Shown: positions 7,803-15,688 of the stretch, one piece after another
How the letters are laid out: each line of letters begins with the position of its first letter
Numbering within the stretch: the first letter of the stretch is position 1
NCBI RefSeq assembly: GCF_042688525.2
Contig: NZ_JBHWAB010000001.1
Coordinates: 2,852,001 to 2,916,000 of the forward strand
Source: Haloimpatiens sp042688525
GTDB taxonomy: Bacteria; Bacillota; Clostridia; Clostridiales; Clostridiaceae
Length of the DNA stretch: 64,000 nucleotides
Reading direction: 5' to 3'
The notes under the pieces: generated by a model
What the model was told of the DNA's origin: nothing
Database searches by the model: none
What the model saw: the letters and a program-made list of their open reading frames with translations, nothing else
Program-made: the position numbers and the translations under genes

Positions 7803-9710
7803 ATGATTAGTAAATCTTTTATAAAGACTATTGAGGAAAAATGCACAGGATGTAATAAATGTATAAGAGAATGTCCTGTATTTGGCGCCAATGTTTCATA
7901 TATAGATAAAAATAACAATAAAAAAGTTTTAATAAATGAAGATAGATGTATAGAATGTGGTAAATGTATAAAAATTTGTGAACATGGCGCTAGAGACTTT
8001 GAAGACGATACTGAAAGATTTTTTGAAGACTTAAAAAAAGGAAAATCTATAAGTATAATAGCAGCACCATCTATAAGGGTTAATTTTCCACAGTATAAAA
8101 GGCTCTTTGGATATTTAAAGCATTTAGGAGCAAATATAATTTATGATGTATCCTTTGGTGCTGATATTACTACATGGGCTTATTTAAAATATATGAAAGA
8201 AAAAAATGTACAATCTATGATTTCTCAACCTTGCCCTGTAATAGTTAATTATATCGTAAAATTCAAACATGCTCTTACAAAATATCTTGCACCTATCCAA
8301 AGTCCTATGATATGTAGTGCTATCTATCTAAAAAAATATAAAAAAATTAGTGATTCTATAGCTTTTCTCTCTCCTTGTATTTCTAAAATTACAGAAATTA
8401 GAGACAAAAATACTCATAGTTTAGTTAAATACAATGTTACATATAATAAATTAAATAAATACATAACTGAAAATAACATAAATATATCTCAATATAATGA
8501 AATTGAATTTGAAAATATACCCTGCAGCTTAGGATGTTTATATAGTATGCCTGGAGGATTAAAAGAAACCATTAAAGCTAGAAAAAATGATTTATCTATA
8601 ATACAAGTAGAAGGTGAATTCAAAATAAAATCTTATTTAGAATACTATAGTAAACGTATAAAAAGCAATTCTACTCTTCCAAATATTATAGATATATTAA
8701 ATTGTCCAAACGGATGTAATATAGGAACTGCCTGTATGGAAGATATTGATCCTTATGATATACAATATAAATTTTTTAATCTCAAAGATAAAAAATCAAG
8801 TGAAAAAAGTACCTTATTCAAAAAAAGAATACATGCTATAGATAATTATTTCGATAAAAACTTAAAATTAGAAGATTTCATAAGAAAATATACATCTCAA
8901 AATATAGAAAATATTAATGAACCGTCCCCAGAAAAATATAATGAAATATTTAATGAAATGTTAAAATTAACACAAGAAGATAGAAATCTAAATTGCTCTG
9001 CCTGTGGATATAATTCATGTAAAGAAATGGCAAAATCTATATACAATAATATGAATTCAAAAGATAATTGTATTTATTACATAAAAAAAGAAATTGATAT
9101 AGAAAATAATAAACTTGAAGAAAAAAATAATGAAATTCAACAAACAATTAATAGAATAAAAAAATTAAATGAAGAAAAAGAAAAACATACAAAAATTTTA
9201 AATAATTATATGAAACAACTTACCGCTTCTATAAATGAAATATCCAAGGGAAATGAAGAAAGTTCCTCTGCTATACAAAATATTTGTGAACAACTAGATT
9301 CAATAGTAAATACATCTAATATTTTAAATAACAGCGTAGAAAAAATGAAAAATGAACTTAAAAACTTTTCTAATGCTTCTCTAGAAATTGTAACTATCGC
9401 TGATAAGACAAATCTTCTTTCTTTAAATGCATCTATTGAAGCTGCAAGAGCAAAAGAAGATGGACAAGGTTTTTCTGTAGTTGCAAATGAAATAAAAAAA
9501 TTAGCAGATCAATCTAAAGATACTGCTAATTCTACTAAAAAAGGCGAAGCTATAATGATTAATTTAATAAATAAAATAGTGGAAATATCTACTGATCTTT
9601 CTTCAAAAATGAACAATATAAGTGGAGCTATTCAAACCATATCTGCTTCTATAGAAGAAATTACAGCTAAAGGAGAAGAAATTGTAGAGTCCTCTAATAA
9701 ACTTATGTAA
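7803..9710 (+). CDS. [FeFe]-hydrogenase-like iron-sulfur sensor fused to a chemotaxis signalling domain
   Basis: 635 residues, no membrane segment. Order of domains: two [4Fe-4S] ferredoxin motifs (Cys14/17/20/24 and 49/52/55/59), an iron-only hydrogenase large-subunit domain (about 80-315), a four-Cys Fe-S domain (Cys398/401/406/423), a coiled coil (about 425-470), and a methyl-accepting chemotaxis signalling hairpin (about 490-635) with IEAARAKEDGQGFSVVANEI. The H-cluster motifs are altered: SQPCP replaces TSCCP, so the proton-transfer Cys is missing while the ligand Cys144 stays; SPC (Cys192) replaces MPC; CPNGCNIGTAC (301-311) stands for the last motif. This is the profile of sensory, not catalytic, hydrogenase homologues. 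It probably reports H2, CO or redox state to CheA or another partner from the cytoplasm. Start ATG behind AAAGGAAG. Confidence 0.9.
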   Translation: MISKSFIKTIEEKCTGCNKCIRECPVFGANVSYIDKNNNKKVLINEDRCIECGKCIKICEHGARDFEDDTERFFEDLKKGKSISIIAAPSIRVNFPQYKRLFGYLKHLGANIIYDVSFGADITTWAYLKYMKEKNVQSMISQPCPVIVNYIVKFKHALTKYLAPIQSPMICSAIYLKKYKKISDSIAFLSPCISKITEIRDKNTHSLVKYNVTYNKLNKYITENNINISQYNEIEFENIPCSLGCLYSMPGGLKETIKARKNDLSIIQVEGEFKIKSYLEYYSKRIKSNSTLPNIIDILNCPNGCNIGTACMEDIDPYDIQYKFFNLKDKKSSEKSTLFKKRIHAIDNYFDKNLKLEDFIRKYTSQNIENINEPSPEKYNEIFNEMLKLTQEDRNLNCSACGYNSCKEMAKSIYNNMNSKDNCIYYIKKEIDIENNKLEEKNNEIQQTINRIKKLNEEKEKHTKILNNYMKQLTASINEISKGNEESSSAIQNICEQLDSIVNTSNILNNSVEKMKNELKNFSNASLEIVTIADKTNLLSLNASIEAARAKEDGQGFSVVANEIKKLADQSKDTANSTKKGEAIMINLINKIVEISTDLSSKMNNISGAIQTISASIEEITAKGEEIVESSNKLM

Positions 9711-9779
9711 ACTATTCTTTACTTACTTAAAAAACAAAGGCATATACTACATACCATGTAATATATAGATTATAAAATA

Positions 9780-9833
9780 AGGGAGATTCATAACTTTTTA
9801 TGTAATTAAAAATAAAAAGTTGTAAACCTCCCT
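9780..9833. terminator. Bidirectional terminator-like palindrome between convergent genes
   Basis: Two 20-base arms (from AGGGAGATTCATAACTTTTT) pair with two mismatches and one wobble. It sits between the hydrogenase-like sensor gene and the MATE gene, which converge. The sequence resembles the GGGACGGTTCAT palindromes at 13.7, 15.6 and 28.0 kb. Confidence 0.65.
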
Positions 9834-9851
9834 AATATTCTATGTTTCTCA

Positions 9852-11279
9852 TTAAGATTCTTTAACACTACCTAACTTATTACTATACGACCTTTTAACA
9901 TGTTTTTTTAATATATATTCCTTATATTTATTATCATAAGATTTCATAGCTCTGTGCATATAATAAAAACCTGTAAATGCAGAAATTAAATCTGAAACAG
10001 GATATGCAATCCATATTCCTACTATACCTAAAAATCTAACTAATACAAATACTAAAGGAATAAATATTAAAATTTGTCTGTATATAGATAGTATTAACGA
10101 CATTTTTGCTTCCTCTATAGCTTGATAATAATATATAGCTACAAAGTAAGTTCCTATACACGGGAATATACAAATTACAATTCTAAATGCCTTAACAGCC
10201 TGCACTAAAATATCCTTATCCTTAATAAATGTTCCTATTATGATTGGTGAAAAAATCAACATTAATATCCATAATATTATTGAACTTATCCAAACAGCTG
10301 TAATACATTTTTTTATAACATCTTTTACTCTTTTAAAGTTTTTAGCTCCATAATTAAAAGCTACTATTGGCTGCATAGCAGAACTTATTCCTATAATTGT
10401 TATATACATAAACATAGATACTTTTGATATAACTCCTATTATAACTATACCACTATCCCCAAAGGGTACCAATAAATTATTCAAAACTACAGCTACTACA
10501 GCATCAGAAATTTCCACAATAAAAGTAGAAAAACCTACTGCAATTATAGTTAAAGTTATTTTTTTATTTAAACTAAACTTTAAAGATAAATTGAATTCAT
10601 TTTTGACCTTTAGAAAATGATAAAAAATATAAATACTAGAAATAATCTGAGAGGATACGGTAGCAATTGCTGCTCCTCTAATCCCTAGCGAAAAGACAAT
10701 TACAAGAATATAGTCAATTATTACATTACAAATAGCTCCCATAGATGTAGCTATAAGATTAATTCTCGCATTTCCTAAAGCCGTCAAAATATAACCAATA
10801 ACTATTGTAAAACATTGAAATAATCCACCCAAGATTACTATACTTATATATTTATCTGCAAGTGGAAATATATTATGTGTTGATCCTAATCCATTTATTA
10901 TGGAATTTTTAAAAACATATATAGATATTATTAATATAGATATAACTAATATCATAATAAACAATGAATTAGTTATTATCGTTGAAACTTTTTTTTCATT
11001 ACCTTCTCCTAAACTTCTAGCAACCATAGTAGAAGCCCCTATAGCTATTAAAAGTCCTAAAGATGATATCAATCTTTGTATAGGAAAAGATATTGTTAAT
11101 GCTCCCACTCCTGTAGAACCTATGGCTATACCTGCAAATACGGTATCTACCATATTATAAAGCTCTGCAACGAATAAGGATATTATGGCTGGTATGGCAA
11201 ATTTAATTAACACACTGCTCACTTTTCCCGTGGCAAAAACTACATCCTTACGAGCAGAATCACATGTATTAACTGCCAT
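9852..11279 (-). CDS. MATE family multidrug/cation antiporter
   Basis: About 475 residues with twelve predicted membrane helices in two MatE repeats. Typical segments are IPAIISLFVAELYNMVDTVF and GALTISFPIQ near the start, and MQPIVAFNYGA opening the second half. Members export drugs or metabolites in exchange for Na+ or H+ at the cytoplasmic membrane. I place the start at ATG 11279 because AAAGGTG lies 7 bases upstream; an in-frame ATG at 11303 lacks a binding site. An AraC regulator lies directly upstream on the same strand (265-base gap) and might control it. The drug or metabolite exported cannot be told. Confidence 0.9.
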   Translation of the reverse strand: MAVNTCDSARKDVVFATGKVSSVLIKFAIPAIISLFVAELYNMVDTVFAGIAIGSTGVGALTISFPIQRLISSLGLLIAIGASTMVARSLGEGNEKKVSTIITNSLFIMILVISILIISIYVFKNSIINGLGSTHNIFPLADKYISIVILGGLFQCFTIVIGYILTALGNARINLIATSMGAICNVIIDYILVIVFSLGIRGAAIATVSSQIISSIYIFYHFLKVKNEFNLSLKFSLNKKITLTIIAVGFSTFIVEISDAVVAVVLNNLLVPFGDSGIVIIGVISKVSMFMYITIIGISSAMQPIVAFNYGAKNFKRVKDVIKKCITAVWISSIILWILMLIFSPIIIGTFIKDKDILVQAVKAFRIVICIFPCIGTYFVAIYYYQAIEEAKMSLILSIYRQILIFIPLVFVLVRFLGIVGIWIAYPVSDLISAFTGFYYMHRAMKSYDNKYKEYILKKHVKRSYSNKLGSVKES

Positions 11280-11560
11280 AATTTTCACCTTTCCTTTTCG
11301 CATTATTTATTTTTTTGAAGCTTTATAATATCACACCTTTCCATAAATTATCATTAATCATTACTATACAGTTTTTATTTTGCAAAATCAATTTAATTAA
11401 TTTTAAGTATTACATAAAATAAACCGCACAAATTCCTATGATACTTATTTCCATATTATTATTATAAATCAAAAAAACGAACATTACATTCACATAAGTG
11501 CTTATTTTAAAGTATAAAATTGCTTATTTTGCAAAAGACCTTTTTATATGAATAAGCAAA

Positions 11561-11584
11561 AAAGCACCTTAATAAAGATGCTTT
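11561..11584 (-). terminator. Terminator overlapping the AraC-regulator stop codon
   Basis: On the minus strand AAGCATCTT and AAGGTGCTT pair around a loop that contains the TAA stop, followed by TTTTTTGC. It ends the AraC gene. Confidence 0.7.
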
Positions 11585-13638
11585 TGTACTTTTTTTAATA
11601 TTATAAGTACCGCTCCATAGCCTTGTACTTTAGAAACTATATTATATACTGTACTTTTTCTTGCAAAATTAAAAGATATTTTGGGAAAAGAAGTATTTTC
11701 TAAAAGATCTATTTCATCTTCATCTAGCCTTTTAGGTTTCCCCATTTTAATCCAATAATTATATGCTGACCCTTCTTTTTCATTTATCTCATACTTAATT
11801 ACTTTGTAATCCTCAAATATATTCATAATATTTAACGAAAATGTTCTTTCAGCCGTCTTTTTACTTCCTCTTCTTTTAAGTAGATTTTCAAACATAATAA
11901 GTTTACTTATCTCATCACTATAACTATATAATAATATTTGAATATCATCACCACTTTTAGTTATTATATAACCTTCACCAACATCTATTAACATATCTCC
12001 AAGTCTAGATAAAAAATAATACGCATAATAAGAAGGCTTCTTTATACCATGTTGATTTATAAGAGCATAATCTCCAAAGAACAATTCATTACTTACATTT
12101 AAATTTGAACCTAAACTATCAAACGCCTTAAAATAAAGATTATTTTCTTCTATAGAATTTTGTATTATATAGGGTATCATATAACCTGTATCATATAACA
12201 AATCATTATTTAAATCTGGAATTTGATAATTGCTTAATTCAAAATAGTCTTTAATTAAGTTTTCTATTTTAGCTTTATTTTCTTTATCTGATTGTATATT
12301 TATACTAAATTGCCACTTTGAAAGTTCGTAATCTCCATATTCTTCTCTAAAGTAACTTATAAAACTTTCTAAAATATATTCTAACTTATCGTTTTGTATA
12401 CTATCATCTATTACTATTAATGGTCTTAAATTTATTGATAATAAAAATTGTATTACTTTTTTTACTTCAAACCAATTTAAAAATTTATTATTAATATTGC
12501 CTATTCCCATATCTTCTGAAAAAATTTCATAAATTATGCCATATGTAAATTCAATATCTTTTTGTAAACTTGTAACAAATTCTCTTTGGCAATCTTTAAG
12601 CAGCTCCTTAGCATTTCCTAAATTTATTGTTTCTGTGAAACTATGCTTAAATTCTCTTCCTTGGGAACATACATCAACATCTACTTTTATTATTCTATCT
12701 TCATAATCATATCTATCGTAGTCCTCTAAATATACTGAAATATAATCTAAGCTCTCTTTTATTTTTAATTTTTCAAATATTTTTGATTTTTCGTATGTTT
12801 CTTCATCTTTCTTATATTTTTTTCTATATTGAAGTGGGGTACATTTATAATGTTTTTTAAAATGTTTATTGAAATATCTACTATGGGAAAATCCTAATTC
12901 TTCTGATATTTCAGATATGGTCTTATCAGTATCTAAAAGTAATTTTATAGATTCTTCTACCCTAGTTAAATTTAAAAAATCTTTAAAACTGTATCCTACT
13001 GTATTTTTTATTTCATGTGATAAATAGTAAGAACTTAAGTATTCTCTTTTAGCAATATCCTGAAGACTTATCTTATCTTTATAATTATTATAAATATATC
13101 TTACTATTCTATCATATCTTTCAAATTGCTCTTCATTTTCTTTTAAACTACCTTTTTCATAAATAAGTTGATGAAAATTATTTATTAGATAATATAAAAG
13201 TTCTACTAAAGTATCTTCTATATAATCCTCATACTTATCTTGTTTTTGTATTACTTCACACGCTAATATAGATAAATATCTTCTTAAAGTGTAATATTTT
13301 TCTTCTTCCTGTGCACCTTCTTCTGAAGAATTTGTATAGAAAAATACACTTCTTATATCATTAAAATATCTTTCGAAAAAGTTAGGATCTATATGCAATA
13401 ATAATATTTTATTACTATCATCCATTGACTTAATACTGTGTGCTTCATTACAATTTATTATCTCTATTTCTCCTTTATGAACTTCATATTTTCCTGTTTC
13501 AATAGTTACACTTATACTTCCTTCTAATAAAAATAATATCTCCACACTATCATGCCAATGAATTGGATACTCTTGTATATTTATCATAGAAATTTCAATT
13601 GGTAAATCTGGCATATAATTTACATGTTCTAATCTCAT
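11569..13638 (-). CDS. AraC-family regulator with cupin sensor and large C-terminal glycosidase-like domain
   Basis: 689 residues. Residues 1-150 form a cupin-like sensor (PIHWHDSVEILFLLEGS, EIINCNEAHSI). Two helix-turn-helix motifs follow at about 170-275, with the AraC signature ISEISEELGFSHSRYFNKHF and YKCTPLQYRKKY. The last 400 residues look like a degenerate TIM barrel related to glycoside hydrolase family 39, as in some AraC regulators of Firmicutes. It probably binds a sugar or polyol and DNA in the cytoplasm. There is no sugar operon beside it: its neighbours are the MATE exporter downstream and a methyltransferase upstream. The start is ATG 13638 behind AAGGAG. The assignment of the C-terminal domain is weaker than that of the N-terminal half. 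Confidence 0.85.
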   Translation of the reverse strand: MRLEHVNYMPDLPIEISMINIQEYPIHWHDSVEILFLLEGSISVTIETGKYEVHKGEIEIINCNEAHSIKSMDDSNKILLLHIDPNFFERYFNDIRSVFFYTNSSEEGAQEEEKYYTLRRYLSILACEVIQKQDKYEDYIEDTLVELLYYLINNFHQLIYEKGSLKENEEQFERYDRIVRYIYNNYKDKISLQDIAKREYLSSYYLSHEIKNTVGYSFKDFLNLTRVEESIKLLLDTDKTISEISEELGFSHSRYFNKHFKKHYKCTPLQYRKKYKKDEETYEKSKIFEKLKIKESLDYISVYLEDYDRYDYEDRIIKVDVDVCSQGREFKHSFTETINLGNAKELLKDCQREFVTSLQKDIEFTYGIIYEIFSEDMGIGNINNKFLNWFEVKKVIQFLLSINLRPLIVIDDSIQNDKLEYILESFISYFREEYGDYELSKWQFSINIQSDKENKAKIENLIKDYFELSNYQIPDLNNDLLYDTGYMIPYIIQNSIEENNLYFKAFDSLGSNLNVSNELFFGDYALINQHGIKKPSYYAYYFLSRLGDMLIDVGEGYIITKSGDDIQILLYSYSDEISKLIMFENLLKRRGSKKTAERTFSLNIMNIFEDYKVIKYEINEKEGSAYNYWIKMGKPKRLDEDEIDLLENTSFPKISFNFARKSTVYNIVSKVQGYGAVLIILKKVQKHLY

Positions 13639-13697
13639 ATTTATCTCCTTAATTACTCTTATATTATTATTATAACAAAAAATCGGTATAAAAATTG

Positions 13698-13749
13698 GGG
13701 ACAGTTCACTCTTTTTTACTTCTAATTAAGTAAAAAAATGAACTGTCCC
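13698..13749. repeat. GGGACAGTTCA palindrome, gene-end repeat family, copy 1
   Basis: GGGACAGTTCA(CT) with a T-run and the complementary A-run ending TGAACTGTCCC form a foldback of about 20 bp. It lies 14 bases behind the methyltransferase stop codon. The arms match related palindromes at 15609 and 28014. Probably a terminator of repeated origin. Confidence 0.75.
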
Positions 13750-13763
13750 TCTTATTTATATAT

Positions 13764-14765
13764 TTATTTCGCCTCAATTACTCCCCATTTTAATAATGTA
13801 TCTGCAACTGGAAGTCCATCTATTGAAGCTCCCTCTAATATTTTCCCAGTTGGAGTTGGACTAGATTTTGATGAACATTGATTTACCACTTGTACTTCCC
13901 AACCTGCTTCCTTAAATTTATCCATCATTACAGAATAGAATAAAAATGTATCAAATCCTAACTTATGAATTTTATCTCCATTAATTTTATCTGATTCAGG
14001 ATAAAAAGCATTAATAGCCATAAATTTACCACCAACAACTCTTCTTAACTCTTTTAATAAATTTTTAGGCTCTTCAATATTCATTAATCCAACATTTGAT
14101 GTTAATACCTTTATTGAATTATCTTTAAATGGTGTCATCCGTGCATCAAAGGCAAGTAAACTAATCTTATCATATACTCCTAAATATTTTAGCCATATAC
14201 GATTACGAAGCAATATTCTAGGACTAAAATCTGTAGCAACAATAAACGCTTCTGTTTGTTTTGCTAATTTTTCAACAAAATAACAACGACCAGAAGCTAA
14301 ATCTATTATAGGTTCCTTTGAAGATTTTAATTTTTGAGAAATATATTCTTCTTGTTTATTCCAACACTCTATATATTCACTAGTATATATCTCACTTTCC
14401 GCAATTTTAAATATCTCTTTAGCTTCACTTAGTTGACCCTCTTCTTCTAATAATAATGCTCTAAAAAACTTATCTGCTGGAGATAATTCTTGTATAGAAG
14501 TACTCATAAGTTTATCTTTAATTTCGGGATGCTCTTTAAAGTATTGTACTAACTGATTGTTACTTTCTTCCCATAAATCATTACGTGATAATTGTGATGT
14601 TAAAAATATACCAATATCTTGTTTAATAGGATATTTTGCACCACACACTTTACAAATGGCTTCTCCTTCTTCAATACGGTTACTTGTTTCTTTTTTAATA
14701 TTCCATTTTAAATCCCCATGACACTCCGGACATTCTAGCATGTCCATCAAATATTTATGCATCAT
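13764..14765 (-). CDS. SAM-dependent methyltransferase with Trm112-like zinc N-terminus
   Basis: 333 residues. The N-terminus has a Cys4 zinc ribbon (LECPECHGDL and ICKVCGAKYP) like Trm112 or the RlmA family, ending in the usual hydrophobic IGIFL. After a helical insert comes a class I methyltransferase: motif I PIIDLASGRCYF, then IVATDFSP and LTSNVGLMNI, with a late LLKELRRVVGG. Substrate unknown; the zinc ribbon plus Rossmann layout is shared with rRNA and quinone methyltransferases. Two adjacent ATG codons follow AAGGGGG; the second (14762) has the better spacing. It is followed by a palindromic gene-end repeat and preceded by a MITE-like repeat. Confidence 0.8.
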   Translation of the reverse strand: MMHKYLMDMLECPECHGDLKWNIKKETSNRIEEGEAICKVCGAKYPIKQDIGIFLTSQLSRNDLWEESNNQLVQYFKEHPEIKDKLMSTSIQELSPADKFFRALLLEEEGQLSEAKEIFKIAESEIYTSEYIECWNKQEEYISQKLKSSKEPIIDLASGRCYFVEKLAKQTEAFIVATDFSPRILLRNRIWLKYLGVYDKISLLAFDARMTPFKDNSIKVLTSNVGLMNIEEPKNLLKELRRVVGGKFMAINAFYPESDKINGDKIHKLGFDTFLFYSVMMDKFKEAGWEVQVVNQCSSKSSPTPTGKILEGASIDGLPVADTLLKWGVIEAK

Positions 14766-14819
14766 AATCCCCCTTTTTGTATCATTCTTAATCTAATTAC
14801 TATTCTTATATTTTTTAAT

Positions 14820-14968
14820 AACTCAACTTTCGCAGGACAAAAATACTGCCTAGCGAAGAAAAATGATATATTGCGTAAGAAACATTTGAACTTGTTACTG
14901 AAGTGAATAGTTTCTAAGCAAGATATCATTTACCGTAGCGGCTATTTTTCATCTGCGAAAGTTGAATT
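14820..14968. repeat. MITE-like foldback repeat, copy 1
   Basis: A 149-base element with ends AACTCAACTTTCGCAG and CTGCGAAAGTTGAATT, inverted and nearly perfect over 16 bases; similarity continues inward through AAAAATA. Both arms carry the internal words AATGATAT and TTGC. No coding frame. TTAATA lies on both sides and may be a target duplication. It occupies the whole space between the methyltransferase start and the GNAT gene end. Confidence 0.85.
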
Positions 14969-14979
14969 AATAATTTAAA

Positions 14980-15507
14980 TCAATGTGCTTTTAACCTATC
15001 GTTAAACCTCTTTTTCGTCATTCTAAAAACAGTACTATTTTCAGTTTGGGAAACAACTTCAAACCCAAATTTCTTTAAAGTCTGTATCCCATTTTCATTT
15101 ATTACTTCATCCATCATAACTTGTCCACCAAATTCATAAAAATAATAGTTAAGTACTAGTTTTATAGCTTCTTTACCATAACCTCTTCCCCTGTATTTAC
15201 TTTCTATTTTTACATTAAACTCAGCAACTTTATTTTCTTCATCATACCTATGAAAACTCACCTCACCTACAACTTTATTTTCATTATTGTAGATCAAGCA
15301 GTAAAAATTTTTACCATCGCCTGGTCTAACCATTCTCTTATACCAACATTCCCATCTCTTTTCAGGAAAATCTATTGGTCCGCCTACATCATTCATAGTT
15401 TCTTTATCAGACCACAATTTTTTAACATAAAATAATTCACAAAATTCTGGCTGTTTTATATAAATTAAATTACCTTGACTTTTAAAATATTTAGCATTAC
15501 TACTCAT
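14980..15507 (-). CDS. GNAT-family N-acetyltransferase
   Basis: About 175 residues of the RimJ/RimL-like GNAT fold. The acetyl-CoA loop is KYRGRGYGKEAIKL (Q/R-x-x-G-x-G/A), preceded by NKVVGEVSFHRYDEENKVAEF and followed by INENGIQTLKKFGFE. It transfers an acetyl group to an unknown amine. ATG at 15507 has AGAGGTG 7 bases upstream, while the ATG at 15528 has none, so the shorter form is preferred. It is transcribed alone, between a MITE-like repeat and a palindromic gene-end repeat. Confidence 0.85.
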   Translation of the reverse strand: MSSNAKYFKSQGNLIYIKQPEFCELFYVKKLWSDKETMNDVGGPIDFPEKRWECWYKRMVRPGDGKNFYCLIYNNENKVVGEVSFHRYDEENKVAEFNVKIESKYRGRGYGKEAIKLVLNYYFYEFGGQVMMDEVINENGIQTLKKFGFEVVSQTENSTVFRMTKKRFNDRLKAH

Positions 15508-15608
15508 AATACACACCTCTAAGAACATGTTTTTTATTCTTATTTTACCACTATAGTAATACTATTTCAAAAATATAGAAAAGACAAAAACGAATATAAA
15601 AAATTTAA

Positions 15609-15659
15609 GACGATTCATTATTTTTACTTTCAACTAAATAAAAAATAATGAACCGTCCC
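15609..15659. repeat. GGGACGGTTCAT palindrome, gene-end repeat family, copy 2
   Basis: GACGATTCATTATTTTT and AAAAATAATGAACCGTC pair with one mismatch. It sits 29 bases behind the LevR-type gene stop. Same family as 13698 and 28014. Confidence 0.78.
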
Positions 15660-15688
15660 TATTTTCTGGCTTAGTTTATCATGTTGCT

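Noticed and set aside
7803..9710. Catalytic [FeFe]-hydrogenase
   Set aside because: The proton-transfer Cys of the first H-cluster motif is missing and the C-terminus is a chemotaxis signalling domain.
14820..14968. CRISPR-like or phage attachment repeat
   Set aside because: Copies are single foldbacks at distant places without regular spacers, cas genes or integrase.
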